NCBI GenBank assembly: GCA_028768545.1
Contig: CP054838.1
Coordinates: 3,335,001-3,399,000 of the forward strand
Length of the DNA stretch: 64,000 nucleotides
Origin: Desulfobacter sp.
Lineage (GTDB): Bacteria > Desulfobacterota > Desulfobacteria > Desulfobacterales > Desulfobacteraceae
Reading direction: 5' to 3'
Each line of letters begins with the position of its first letter. The first letter of the stretch is position 1. Shown here in pieces: positions 54,047-62,939 of this stretch. The notes beneath the pieces are model-generated. The model saw only the letters and a program-made list of their open reading frames with translations. It was not told the origin of the DNA and made no database searches. Both the position numbers and the translations under genes were made by a program.

Positions 54047-55497
54047 GGGAATGTTCAGAATTCTGTGTCACGGTTTCGGTTCCCGGATCTGCCTCAGCGC
54101 CAGCGGAAGTAAAAGTCAGGTCCGAGAATGGGCCTTCAATCAGCCACGTCGGAGGAGTTGACTTTTGCTGGAGTGAAGTTCCTGGAACCATCTTTTCCAT
54201 CTGTAAATAAATCCCTATCAAATTCCCAGCTCTTTATCCAGCCGGCCTTCAAAGAAAATTGCCAACTGGGAAATTGTCAGTGACCAATTTTGAATCGGCA
54301 TTGTCCATTTTTTACTGGCGTTCTGGATCCCCATGTAAAGCAGCTTTAACAGGCTGTCCTGGTTCGGGAATGATCCCTTTGTTTTGGTCAGTTTTCGAAA
54401 CTGTCGATGCACAGCCTCAATGGTATTTGTGGTGTATATTATCCGTCGAATCTCTTCTGGATATTTAAAGAAATGACTGAGGCGTTCCCAGTTGTTCCGC
54501 CAGGATTTTATCACAATCGGGTATTTGTCATTCCATTTATTTTCCAAGATATCCAGTTCTTCTTCGGCCAGATCCTTATTGACCGCTTTATAAACACGTT
54601 TTAGATCTGCCATAAATTCCTTTTTATTTTTGGAACCAACGTATTTCAATGAATTTCGGATCTGGTGGACTACGCAGAGTTGAACTTCTGTGTCCGGGAA
54701 TATGGTCTCAATGGCCTCGGGAAAACCTTTTAGACCATCAACACAGGCAATCAGGATATCTTTTACCCCTCGGTTTGAAAGGTCTGTTAACACCTGCAGC
54801 CAGAAGTTCGCACCCTCATTCTCGGATATGTACAGCCCAAGAATCTCTTTGCGGCCCTCGATATTCACCCCAAGAATTGTGTAAACGGCTTTGCTGCCGA
54901 CCTTTCCGTTTTCTCGTACTTTATAATGTATGGCATCAAGCCATACGATTGGGTACACATTTTCCAACGGCCTGGCCTGCCATTCTTTGACGGTATGGAT
55001 GATTTTATCGGTAATGGTGCTCAGAGTGGCATTTGAAATCTCAAGTCCATAGATTTCCTGTAAATGGGAAGCCATATCATTATAACTCATGCCCAGGCCG
55101 TAAAGGGCTATTATCTTTCTTTCAATTTCATCGCTGAGCGTTGTCTGATGTTTTTTGACGATCTGTGGAGAGAAGGTTCCGGCCCTGTCACGCGGGGTTT
55201 TTAGCTCAAATTTACCATCCAGGGATTTAATGGTCTTTTTGCTTTTTCCATTACGGCGGTTGGCAGAAACTTCCTGTCCGAGATGGGACTCCAACTCTCC
55301 TTCAAGAGCAGCTTCAGCAAGATTTTTGATTAATGATGTAAGGACGCCGCCCTTACCTGTGAAGGGTTTACCTTCCTGGATGCCTTTAAGGGCTTTTTGA
55401 AAATCAAATTCGGTGTTTTCTTCGGTCATGTCAGTTCTCCTTATTTAGCTGAGTATATCAGCTTTCATTCAACTGACACAGAATTTTGAACGCCCTT
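54047..55497 (-). mobile_element. IS256-family insertion sequence, copy 3 (1451 bp)
   Basis: Same ends and length as copies 1 and 2. Flanks are TTGAAGGTT (left) and TTGAAAGGTT (right): the same word apart from one A, so a target duplication with a later one-base change is likely. Inserted in the ISAs1 transposase gene. Confidence 0.9.
54218..55429 (-). CDS. IS256-family transposase, copy 3
   Basis: 403 residues, intact, with LDAIHYK and CVDGLKGFPEAI unchanged. Shares LSTITDK, KFELKTPR and NKKEFMADL with copy 1 and QLCVVHQ with copy 2; GRKEILGLY is private. Probably still able to act. Confidence 0.95.
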   Translation of the reverse strand: MTEENTEFDFQKALKGIQEGKPFTGKGGVLTSLIKNLAEAALEGELESHLGQEVSANRRNGKSKKTIKSLDGKFELKTPRDRAGTFSPQIVKKHQTTLSDEIERKIIALYGLGMSYNDMASHLQEIYGLEISNATLSTITDKIIHTVKEWQARPLENVYPIVWLDAIHYKVRENGKVGSKAVYTILGVNIEGRKEILGLYISENEGANFWLQVLTDLSNRGVKDILIACVDGLKGFPEAIETIFPDTEVQLCVVHQIRNSLKYVGSKNKKEFMADLKRVYKAVNKDLAEEELDILENKWNDKYPIVIKSWRNNWERLSHFFKYPEEIRRIIYTTNTIEAVHRQFRKLTKTKGSFPNQDSLLKLLYMGIQNASKKWTMPIQNWSLTISQLAIFFEGRLDKELGI

Positions 55498-55849
55498 GAA
55501 AGGTTTGAAAAGTATTGGAATGATTGAATCCACCCGGGAAATGGACGGCCAGATCAGTCATGAAAAGCGATATTATATATCGAGCCTGGATAGCGACCCC
55601 AATATTTTTGGTAATGCTGTCAGGAGGCATTGGGGAATTGAAAATTCAGTGCATTGGGTATTGGATATTGCGTTCCGTGAAGACGAAAGCAGAGTCAGAA
55701 AGGGGAACTCTCCTGAGAATTTTGCAGCGATTCGGCACATTGCATTAAATTTATTACGGAACAATAAGACATTTAAAGGGAGTGTAAAAACCAAAAGGTT
55801 GAATGCTGCTATGGATATCAAATATCTGGAGGAAGTTATGTTTGGATGA

Positions 55850-56087
55850 TACTTGAACCAATCAAAACTATAGGCACTTTACAATATTTACATGCGTGAG
55901 CCCTGCACACCATTGGTTGACCTGAGCCCCATGCTTTGATATAGTCGCCTCCTGGTAGAAAATTGGTACTAACGGTGGTACTAAGAAACAATAACAAGGA
56001 TGACATCCGGCATGGATCAAGGGTTTTGGGGCATAGGGTCCTTTACTTTGCGATCTTTTTGCCATATAGCATGTCCTTTACATCTTC
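55850..56087. other. Gap between ISAs1 remnant and dnaX
   Basis: No gene is supported. The part up to about 55905 probably holds the right end of the ISAs1 element (ends near GTGAGCCCTG). The remainder is dnaX leader sequence. Confidence 0.45.
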
Positions 56088-57821
56088 ATGTCATATCAAG
56101 TTTTAGCATTAAAATACCGCCCCCAGACATTTGAACAGGTTGTGGGACAAAATCATGTCACCACCACTCTGACAAATGCCATTACAACGGACCGTGTGGC
56201 CCATGCCATTTTGCTCACAGGTCCCCGGGGAACCGGTAAAACCACGATTGCCCGAATCCTTGCCAAGGCCATGGCCTGCAGCCAGGGCCCCACGCCGACC
56301 CCCTGCAACAATTGTAAAATCTGTACCGATATTATTCAGGGCCATTGTTCAGATGTGTTTGAAATTGACGGGGCATCCAACAATAGTGTGGAACAGATCA
56401 GGGATCTTCGGGAAAACGTGACCTATATGCCGGCCGCAGCCCGGTTCAAAATTTATATCATTGATGAAGTTCACATGCTTTCGGTAGCAGCCTTTAACGC
56501 CCTGCTCAAAACCCTTGAAGAGCCCCCGGACCATGTGCTTTTTATCTTTGCCACAACTGAAGTTCACAAAATCCCGGCCACCATCCTGTCACGGTGCCAG
56601 CGTCACGATCTTGCCCGGATTTCCTTGCCCGAAATCTCGGACCATCTGGCATTTTTATGCCAAGAAGAAGGATTTTCCCTGGACAGGGAAAGCCTGGATC
56701 TGATTTCCCTTGAGGCGGACGGATCCATCAGGGACGGCTTAAGTCTTCTTGACCGGATTCTCTCTTCAAGCCCGGAAAAAATCGTTGACCACAAGACTGT
56801 GGTGGACAATTTAGGGGTAATGGACCGGCAGCTCATGCGGGATATTGCTTGCGGGGTATTTAAAAAAGACGGGGCCGCCCTGATCCGTCTGGTGGATCAG
56901 GTCAATGACTCAGGCCTGGATCTGAAAAAATTCTACGCAGACATGATTACCCACTTTAGAAACCTGAATATCATCAAGATCTGTGGCGGGGACAGCCCAA
57001 GCCTGAATTTGATCGAATCGGAAAAGCAAGAACTCTTTCAGACAGTTGCAGACCTTCCCCAGACCTATCTTGGCATGCTGCTCCAGCTGCTGCTGGACCA
57101 GGAAACCCTTGTCCGGTTTTCCTCCCATACCCAGACAGCCGTTGAAATGGTCCTGCTCAAACTCATCCAGATCAATCCGGGTGCCCAGCTGGATGAAATC
57201 ATCTCCAAACTTGATATCCTGGCTCGCCAGATCGATACCCAGCTTGCAGCCCCTTGTTCAGCCAAAACCAGGCCCGAACAACCCGGCACAACCCGGCACA
57301 ACCCGCCCTTGCCTTCCCAACCCGCCATGGTTGACCCGCCGCCTGCACAGCAAAGAGGAGAAAACCAGGTCTCTACGGCAGAACCGGCCCGGGAGACCAG
57401 AGCCTATCCCGCGGACCAGGCAACAATGGAATCTCAAGTCCGGGAATCTCAAGTCCGGGCCGCCCGTGCTTCGGGGCAGACCAGCTGGGAAGAGTTCTTA
57501 ACGATTCTCCAGACAAAACTGCCCTTTATTTTTGCCCTGTTCTCCAAAGGAAAAATAAACAAAACCCAAGAGGATAAAATCATAGTTGAACTGGATCATT
57601 GTTCCGGGTTTGAAATATCAAGGCTCAAGGGCAAAGACCGGCAGTTAAAGGAACTTAGCACCCAGCACCTGGGCAAATCCATTGAGGTTAAAATTAAAAC
57701 CAAGGCCAGCGCCATGGATACCTCCCAAGATCAAAAAGCTGAAACCAAGGCCAGACAGACTGCCTCCCGCCACCCCATGGTCCAGCAGGCCAGGCAGTTG
57801 TTTGATGGCGAAATATTATAA
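56088..57821 (+). CDS. dnaX: DNA polymerase III subunit gamma/tau
   Basis: 577 residues. Clamp-loader AAA+ features: ALKYRPQTFEQVVGQNHV, LLTGPRGTGKTTIARILAKA (Walker A), the four-Cys zinc site in ACSQGPTPTPCNNCKICTD, YIIDEVHMLSVAAFNALLKT (Walker B) and ATILSRCQRHD (arginine finger, SRC). A Pro/Gln-rich linker (about 400-460) leads to the C-terminal tau-specific domain. It loads the sliding clamp at the replication fork. Start of the conserved dnaX-ebfC-recR cluster. Confidence 0.96.
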   Translation: MSYQVLALKYRPQTFEQVVGQNHVTTTLTNAITTDRVAHAILLTGPRGTGKTTIARILAKAMACSQGPTPTPCNNCKICTDIIQGHCSDVFEIDGASNNSVEQIRDLRENVTYMPAAARFKIYIIDEVHMLSVAAFNALLKTLEEPPDHVLFIFATTEVHKIPATILSRCQRHDLARISLPEISDHLAFLCQEEGFSLDRESLDLISLEADGSIRDGLSLLDRILSSSPEKIVDHKTVVDNLGVMDRQLMRDIACGVFKKDGAALIRLVDQVNDSGLDLKKFYADMITHFRNLNIIKICGGDSPSLNLIESEKQELFQTVADLPQTYLGMLLQLLLDQETLVRFSSHTQTAVEMVLLKLIQINPGAQLDEIISKLDILARQIDTQLAAPCSAKTRPEQPGTTRHNPPLPSQPAMVDPPPAQQRGENQVSTAEPARETRAYPADQATMESQVRESQVRAARASGQTSWEEFLTILQTKLPFIFALFSKGKINKTQEDKIIVELDHCSGFEISRLKGKDRQLKELSTQHLGKSIEVKIKTKASAMDTSQDQKAETKARQTASRHPMVQQARQLFDGEIL

Positions 57822-57842
57822 ACCATACAGGAGAAATACATT

Positions 57843-58151
57843 ATGAAAAATATGAACACCATGATGAAACAGGCCCAGAAACTCCAAAAAAAAATGCTCA
57901 AAACCCAGGAAGAACTGGCCAAAAAGACAGTGGAAGCCTCGGCAGGTGGCGGCATGGTCAAAGTTGTGGCCAACGGCGGCCAAAAGGTTGAATCCATTGT
58001 ATTGGAAAAAGAAGTGGTGGATCCCGAAGACCTGGAAATGCTTCAGGACCTGATCATTGCCGCAGTAAACGATGCCCTGAACAAAGCCCAGGAAATGGTT
58101 TCTTCTGAAATGGGAAAACTGACCGGCGGTCTGAACATCCCGGGCCTTTAG
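57843..58151 (+). CDS. YbaB/EbfC nucleoid-associated protein
   Basis: 102 residues. Starts [20 protein letters not shown] with the N-terminal helix of the family, then [20 protein letters not shown] and the strand-helix end with [20 protein letters not shown]. Dimeric DNA-binding protein that coats the nucleoid. It is 21 bases after dnaX and 33 before recR. Confidence 0.95.
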   Translation: MKNMNTMMKQAQKLQKKMLKTQEELAKKTVEASAGGGMVKVVANGGQKVESIVLEKEVVDPEDLEMLQDLIIAAVNDALNKAQEMVSSEMGKLTGGLNIPGL

Positions 58152-58184
58152 TCCGGTGACCGCTGTCAGCTCAGGATATCCATT

Positions 58185-58787
58185 GTGAACCATTACCCGG
58201 AAGCCATTCTTAAACTGATCCGTTCCCTGTCCACCTTGCCCGGTATCGGTAAAAAAACCGCAGAACGCCTGGCGCTTCACATCCTTCATGCGCCCGACCA
58301 TGAAGCCGCTGCCCTGGCAGGGGATATTGTCGAGCTTAAAAGCAGTGTGCGGCTGTGCACCTCCTGTTTTGCCTTAACCGATACGGATCAATGCCGGATA
58401 TGCAAAGATCCCGCCCGTGACACCTCCCTGATCTGTGTGGTTGAAAACCCAACAGACATGGCAGCCATTGAAAAATCCGGGTCATTTTCAGGGGTCTACC
58501 ATATCCTGGGCGGGGTTCTTTCTCCCATTGAGGGCATCGGGCCGGATGATATCCGCCTGGCAGAACTCTTTAACCGGACCCAGCCCCCGGCCCAGCTAAA
58601 TGAAATCATTCTGGCCACCAAGACCAATGTGGAAGGAGAGGCCACAGCCGCCTATATCCAGGACAGATTGGAAAAATCAGGCATCAAAATCACCCGGATT
58701 GCATCCGGGGTCCCCATGGGCGGGGATCTTCAATATGTGGACCCGCTGACCATGCAAAAGGCAATTGAAAAAAGATATGGAATCTAA
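58185..58787 (+). CDS. recR: Recombination mediator RecR
   Basis: 200 residues, with a GTG start after CAGGATATCCATT. Motifs: STLPGIGKKTAERLALHIL (helix-hairpin-helix), the zinc finger CTSCFALTDTDQCRIC, the Toprim segment LICVVENPTDMAAIEKSG, and HILGGVLSPIEGIGPDDI. It acts with RecF/RecO to load RecA at gaps. The last 11 bases overlap the next gene. Confidence 0.95.
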   Translation: MNHYPEAILKLIRSLSTLPGIGKKTAERLALHILHAPDHEAAALAGDIVELKSSVRLCTSCFALTDTDQCRICKDPARDTSLICVVENPTDMAAIEKSGSFSGVYHILGGVLSPIEGIGPDDIRLAELFNRTQPPAQLNEIILATKTNVEGEATAAYIQDRLEKSGIKITRIASGVPMGGDLQYVDPLTMQKAIEKRYGI

Positions 58788-59208
58788 ACAACTCACGGCT
58801 CACGATATATTTGAATGCCAGCTTTGCGGCCGATGCTGCAAAGGCTTCGGAGGCACCTATGTCACGCCCCAAGACATTTTAAACATTGTAGCTTATATCA
58901 AGGCGGATCCTTCAACCTTTGTCGACACCTATTGTGATATGTCAGGGTCCAGACCCGTCCTTACCCTGGCTGAAAACGGATTCTGCATCTTTTTTGATCC
59001 TGAAAAACAATGCACCGTTCACCCGGTAAAACCTTATATGTGCAAAGCCTGGCCCTATATCAAAACCATTATTGATTATCCTGAAAACTGGGATATCATG
59101 GCCAACTCCTGCCCGGGCATGAAAAAAAAGATTGCCCATAAAGAGCTTAGTCGAATTGTTGCAGCGGAAAAAGAAAAACTGGACAAGGCCTGTAACATCA
59201 AGCCCTAG
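58777..59208 (+). CDS. YkgJ-family cysteine-cluster protein
   Basis: About 143 residues from the ATG at 58777; a TTG at 58765 gives four more. The Cys pattern FECQLCGRCCKGFGGTYVT, ENGFCIFFDPEKQCTVHPVKP, MCKAWPY, and NSCPG is that of the zinc/iron-binding YkgJ (CxxCxxCC) family, whose role is undefined. It overlaps recR by 11 bases, so co-translation is likely. Convergent with motB. Confidence 0.9.
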   Translation: MESKQLTAHDIFECQLCGRCCKGFGGTYVTPQDILNIVAYIKADPSTFVDTYCDMSGSRPVLTLAENGFCIFFDPEKQCTVHPVKPYMCKAWPYIKTIIDYPENWDIMANSCPGMKKKIAHKELSRIVAAEKEKLDKACNIKP

Positions 59209-60017
59209 TTGGACTGCATGTCGGCAAACTGACGGGCAATGGAATCGCGTTCATAGACAATTTCCACCCGGCGGTTCCGGGCCCTGCCCCGGGCCGTGTC
59301 ATTGGTGGCCACAGGATGATATTGGGCATAGCCCTCTGCTGAAATATAAAAGGGCGGCACCCCGTTTTGGACCAGGAGACGGACCACGGTAGAGGCCCGG
59401 GCACTGGACAATTCCCAGTTGGACGGGTAGAGGGCCGATGAGATCGGTTCAGCGTCGGTATGCCCCTTGATCTTGACGTGATAGGCCAGCTTTGCCAGGA
59501 CAGAAGCCACCTTTTCAAGGATGTCCAGCCCCTTGGGCGCAAGCTTGGTACCGCCTTCGGCAAAGAGCAATAGATCCGACGTGGTAATGACCACCCCTTC
59601 GTCGGTCTTGGTCACACTGACCTCGCCGCCCAGCTTGTTGAACAGCACCAGTTCCCTGACTTCGGAAACAATATCCTCCATCTCCTTTTCAATCATGGCG
59701 CCCAGCTCATCAATCTGCTGGTTTTCAGAGGGTTCTTCCGAAGGCACCGGATGCATGGTCAACCCTTCCCTTGTGCCGGATTCAGGAACCGCCTGGGCCC
59801 CCAGGGCGCTTCTCAAAGACTGGACCAACTCTTTGTAGGTCTCCTGCTGGGTGGTGCTCATGGCAAACAAAAGAACAAAAAAGCACATTAAAAGGGTCAC
59901 CAGGTCGGCAAAGGTCGCCATCCAGGCAGGGGCACCCTGCACTACGGTTATCCCCTCTTCTGACGGAGATGCCTGTCTTATCTCCTCAATTTTTTCTTCA
60001 CCGCTCTCTTCAGGCAT
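59205..60017 (-). CDS. motB: Flagellar motor stator protein MotB
   Basis: 270 residues. One N-terminal membrane helix (ATFADLVTLLMCFFVLLFAMS) with the conserved proton-path Asp in FAD, a linker and a C-terminal OmpA-like peptidoglycan-binding domain (IKGHTDAEPISS, NWELSSARASTVVRLL, and NRRVEIVYERD). The first Asp is in the position used for proton or sodium conduction. Lies downstream of motA on the same strand. Convergent with the YkgJ gene. Confidence 0.92.
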   Translation of the reverse strand: MPEESGEEKIEEIRQASPSEEGITVVQGAPAWMATFADLVTLLMCFFVLLFAMSTTQQETYKELVQSLRSALGAQAVPESGTREGLTMHPVPSEEPSENQQIDELGAMIEKEMEDIVSEVRELVLFNKLGGEVSVTKTDEGVVITTSDLLLFAEGGTKLAPKGLDILEKVASVLAKLAYHVKIKGHTDAEPISSALYPSNWELSSARASTVVRLLVQNGVPPFYISAEGYAQYHPVATNDTARGRARNRRVEIVYERDSIARQFADMQSN

Positions 60018-60038
60018 GCTTGGGATCTCTTTTCAAAT

Positions 60039-60797
60039 TTATTTTTTTTCTTCTTTTGAATCTGAGAGATAGACCTTTAGTTTATCTTCCATGAGCTTGG
60101 GGTGCTCCCCTTCCCGGATGGATAAAATACCTTCCAGAATAATGTTCATATTGGTAATCTCCTCTTCGTTTCGTCCTGACAGCTTGTCGCTCATGGGGAT
60201 GAAAAAGAGGTTGGCCATCACTGCCCCGTAAAAGGTGGTGATCATGGCCACGGCCATCTTGGGGCCGATGGAAGAGGGATCATCCAAATTGGCCAGCATC
60301 TGGACCAGGCCGATCAAGGTGCCGATCATCCCGAATGCCGGGGCATAAGCCCCCATGGAGGTAAAAATATCCGCTCCGGTGTCCAATCCCTTTTTGGTCA
60401 GCTGCATCTGTTTTTGCATGATCTAGGAAATATCCCCTGTTTTCACTCCGTCCACGGTCATCTGCAATGCCTGGGCAAGGTAGGCATCCTGAGTATTCTG
60501 AATATCGCCTTCAATGGAAAGCAGCCCCCCCTTTCTGGCCTTGTTGGATATTTCTACCAGGTTGGCGATAATATCTTCAGGTTTTTCAATCTTGAACATA
60601 AAAACCTTGATGGCCACCTTGAACATGCCTAAAACCTGTCCAAGGGGATAGCCGATCATGACCGCAGCAACGGTTCCGCCCACAACAATCAGAACAGAGG
60701 GGATATTGACAAACATCATGATAGAGCCGCCCAGCAAGATGGTGCCCATTACGAATCCCAATCCGGAAACAACACCGATAACCGAAGAAATATCCAT
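60039..60797 (-). pseudogene. motA: Flagellar motor protein MotA with in-frame amber codon
   Basis: The full 252-codon frame runs from 60797 to 60039 but is cut by a TAG at 60423-60425. Before it: MDISSVIGVVSGLGFVMGTI, VVGGTVAAVMIGYPLGQVL, and ALQMTVDGVKTGDIS. After it, in the same frame: IMQKQMQLTKKGLDTGADIF, KMGAYAP-type MGAYAPAFGMIGTLIGLVQML, and MITTFYGAVMANLFFIPMSD. Length and both halves are otherwise normal for MotA/PomA stators. One base change (CAG or AAG to TAG) is enough. The ATG at 60419 could restart the second half but would lack the first two membrane helices. It may be a real nonsense mutation, a sequencing error, or read-through. Confidence 0.85.
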
Positions 60798-60800
60798 TTT

Positions 60801-62112
60801 CTAAACCTTTATGTAAACAGTGTCATCCACAGGATATTCCCTGTGATATTGTATAATCTTATCAATTGAGTCTTGGGTCAGCAGGGTATTGGATTTAAAC
60901 AATTTGGTCCCTGTGGTCGTAAACAGGGCCGTACCCAGAACCATTCCCGGTTCAAGCTGTTCAATGCCCACCCCTCTGACCTGGAATGCATCCGTGCCCA
61001 TATGGGCCACCGCATATTTTTCCAGCCATCCGACAATCACCGGATCCAGGCGGACGCCGGATAGATCTTCCAGGGCAGCTAAAAGGGCCTCCTGCCCCTG
61101 GATATCCTTTCTGTCTTTAAGCTGTTCAAGCTCATCTGCACCGGCCAGAATTCTGGAAGCCATGGAAATATCCCGACGCTTGAGCCCGTCCGGATACCCG
61201 GTACCGTCGGAATTCTCATTCAGAGAACCAATGATTCGCGCCGGGCTTTCAAACCCGGGGCATTGACTTAATAATTGAGCACCTTTTACAGGGAATTGCA
61301 TCATAAGTGTTTTATCATAGGCTGCTGACTGCCTGGGTATTTGCTCCTTTGTTTTCCCATCATCGCGGATGTCCGTATCCGGGGGGTCAGACATGAAAAG
61401 AAGCCCGACCTCATGAAGCATAGCAGCTTTTCCAAGATCCTCCAACTTTTTTTCGTCAAACCCCATTTCTTTGGCAATAAATCGGGCCACTGCGGCCACC
61501 CGCTGGCCATGGCCCCGGTTTTTTTCGACCCGCCGGGTGACCAGGGTCTGCAATAATCGTCCAAACCCGTCCACATTCTGCTTTAAGGCTGTTTTCAACT
61601 GAGCAGCACCTGATTTAAGCCGCCCCCGTTCCAAGGTCATCTGCTGAATCTGTTTTAAGGCGGTATTCAAATGATTTTGCCAAAGCGTCCTTCTTTGAAA
61701 CAAGCTGCTGTTCCATTTGATATTTCTCACGATAGACCCGGATTTTAAGCTTTATTTCCTGTCCGGAGATCGGCCAGTCAAGAATCTGGTCAAACCCGGA
61801 TGCCATGAGGTCCAATCGGACCTGTTTGCCTGAGTCCTCAGGAACAATCGCAAACAAAGGAGGAAAAGATCGGCATTGATCCGGGTCAAGGCCTTTTTTC
61901 CATTCAAGTCCAATTTCTGGATCCAACCCAGGTCCGGATTCCGTTGAAAAAGGATCCAAGAGAATCAGATCCGGCGGTTGGATCAGACCGGCAAAATCGG
62001 CCGGGCCCTGTCCTGAACTCACCGAGAACTGCTTGTCCCCGGACAGAAGATCTTTGCCCCGGGGGCCGATATAAAACACAAAAACAGGTCTTTTATCCAT
62101 GGGCAAGCTCAC
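60801..62112 (-). pseudogene. Receiver-like / HD-GYP-like protein, frameshifted
   Basis: The start at 62112 encodes a receiver-like domain (PVFVFYIGPRGKDLL, LIQPPDLILLDPFSTES, and MASGFDQILDWPISGQEIKL). Near 61675 the frame shifts: one frame ends DDLGTGAA-stop while the next continues TALKQIQQMTLERGRLKSG. An HD-GYP-type domain follows (RGHGQRVAAVARFIAKEMGF, AAMLHEVGLL, SLNENSDGTGYPDGLKRRDI), and a C-terminal SHS2-like part. The HD dyad reads HE and the second His pair is LNE, so phosphodiesterase activity was doubtful even before the shift. Immediately upstream of motA by only four bases. Confidence 0.75.
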
Positions 62113-62114
62113 CT

Positions 62115-62666
62115 TTATTCAGAATAGTCACGGGTCCACCATCCATCCCAGGGGGTTTTTAAAATCTCTTGGGCTATTTTTCTGCCCGTGTCTGTTTTCA
62201 ACCGCTCGAGCACCAGGGGAAGCCATCGTTCAGAAGAACTGGCCCCATTGTCTTTGAGTTTTTTAAGTTCTAAAATAAAAGAGAGCTGATCGGCATCATT
62301 GGCCAGTTTGGCCTCCTTTGTCTCTTTTTGATTAAACTCGTCAATGAGTTCACAAATATCGCCTCCAAAGGCCAGCCCGGCAGTCATATCCCTGACTGCA
62401 CGGGATTCGTCCACAGTGTTGTATCTTTTATGAACATAATTCTGATCATTTGTCCTGGCCTCGGGGATATCGTGAACCAAGGCCATGGCCACAAGTTTTT
62501 CCCGGTCTATGCCCGGCTCCAGTCTGGCCATTGCAAAACAAATAAAGGCTGTGGTAAAGCTGTGTTCGGCAACACTTTCTCGCCCAGCGCCGAGGAAGGC
62601 ATAACCGGTACGGTCCAGGTCTTTGAGCATCCGAACCTCAAAAAGCAGATCTGCAATCTGTGTCAT
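62115..62666 (-). CDS. HD-domain 5'-deoxynucleotidase-like protein (YfbR/HDDC2 family)
   Basis: 183 residues. HD motifs: GRESVAEHSFTTAFICFAMA, KLVAMALVHDIPEARTNDQN, and LANDADQLSFILELK. HDDC2/YfbR enzymes dephosphorylate deoxyribonucleoside 5'-monophosphates and work with a divalent metal. First gene of the minus-strand run that includes the HD-GYP-like gene (2-base gap) and motAB. Confidence 0.9.
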   Translation of the reverse strand: MTQIADLLFEVRMLKDLDRTGYAFLGAGRESVAEHSFTTAFICFAMARLEPGIDREKLVAMALVHDIPEARTNDQNYVHKRYNTVDESRAVRDMTAGLAFGGDICELIDEFNQKETKEAKLANDADQLSFILELKKLKDNGASSSERWLPLVLERLKTDTGRKIAQEILKTPWDGWWTRDYSE

Positions 62667-62939
62667 TTTCTATCCATATTTAGTAATTTGCGTAACAATT
62701 CTTGACTTTTTATAGAACAGGGGCTTAAATAAAGTCAAGATTTCAAAGGGATCAACGCATCAGGGGGACGCTATGCTTTATCAAATTTTAGGTTCATCAG
62801 AAAATCGCGTACCTGGACTGAGAAACATCACTGGGAAGGCAATAACACAGTAAGGATTTTTATGCTTGAAATGATGGTGTGAACATGATCATGTTCTAAT
62901 TTTTTTGTGTTATTCGCACAAAAATCGGAGAATGAATTA
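62667..62939. other. Leader of the ISL3-type element with a perfect palindrome
   Basis: No gene. Contains the perfect 16-base palindrome GAACATGATCATGTTC (62881-62896), about 45 bases before the transposase start. It may be an end or operator of the element. The left inverted repeat was not identified. Confidence 0.5.

Larger units (their letters stand above)
53275..55849 (+). pseudogene. ISAs1-family transposase, frameshifted and split by IS256
   Basis: The ATG at 53275 follows AAGGAG. The first frame reads SLETFFDNIQDPRHHNKLHN, AICAVVAGADTYEQIENFG, HGIPSHDTFGRIFE, and VIAIDGKTLRRS (DDE Asp), and ends prematurely at 53920-53922. After a one-base shift it goes on (NQGYQFNEQ, GGHGRVETRRAVITSDIDWF). 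IS256 copy 3 then intervenes (54047-55497). The frame resumes with GLKSIGMIESTRE and RHWGIENSVHWVLDIAFRED (catalytic Glu) to the TGA at 55847-55849. ISAs1 family by these motifs. Element ends were not identified with confidence. Confidence 0.85.

Noticed and set aside
55868..56065. 65-codon minus-strand frame
   Set aside because: No ribosome site, no recognisable composition, and it spans the likely end of ISAs1.
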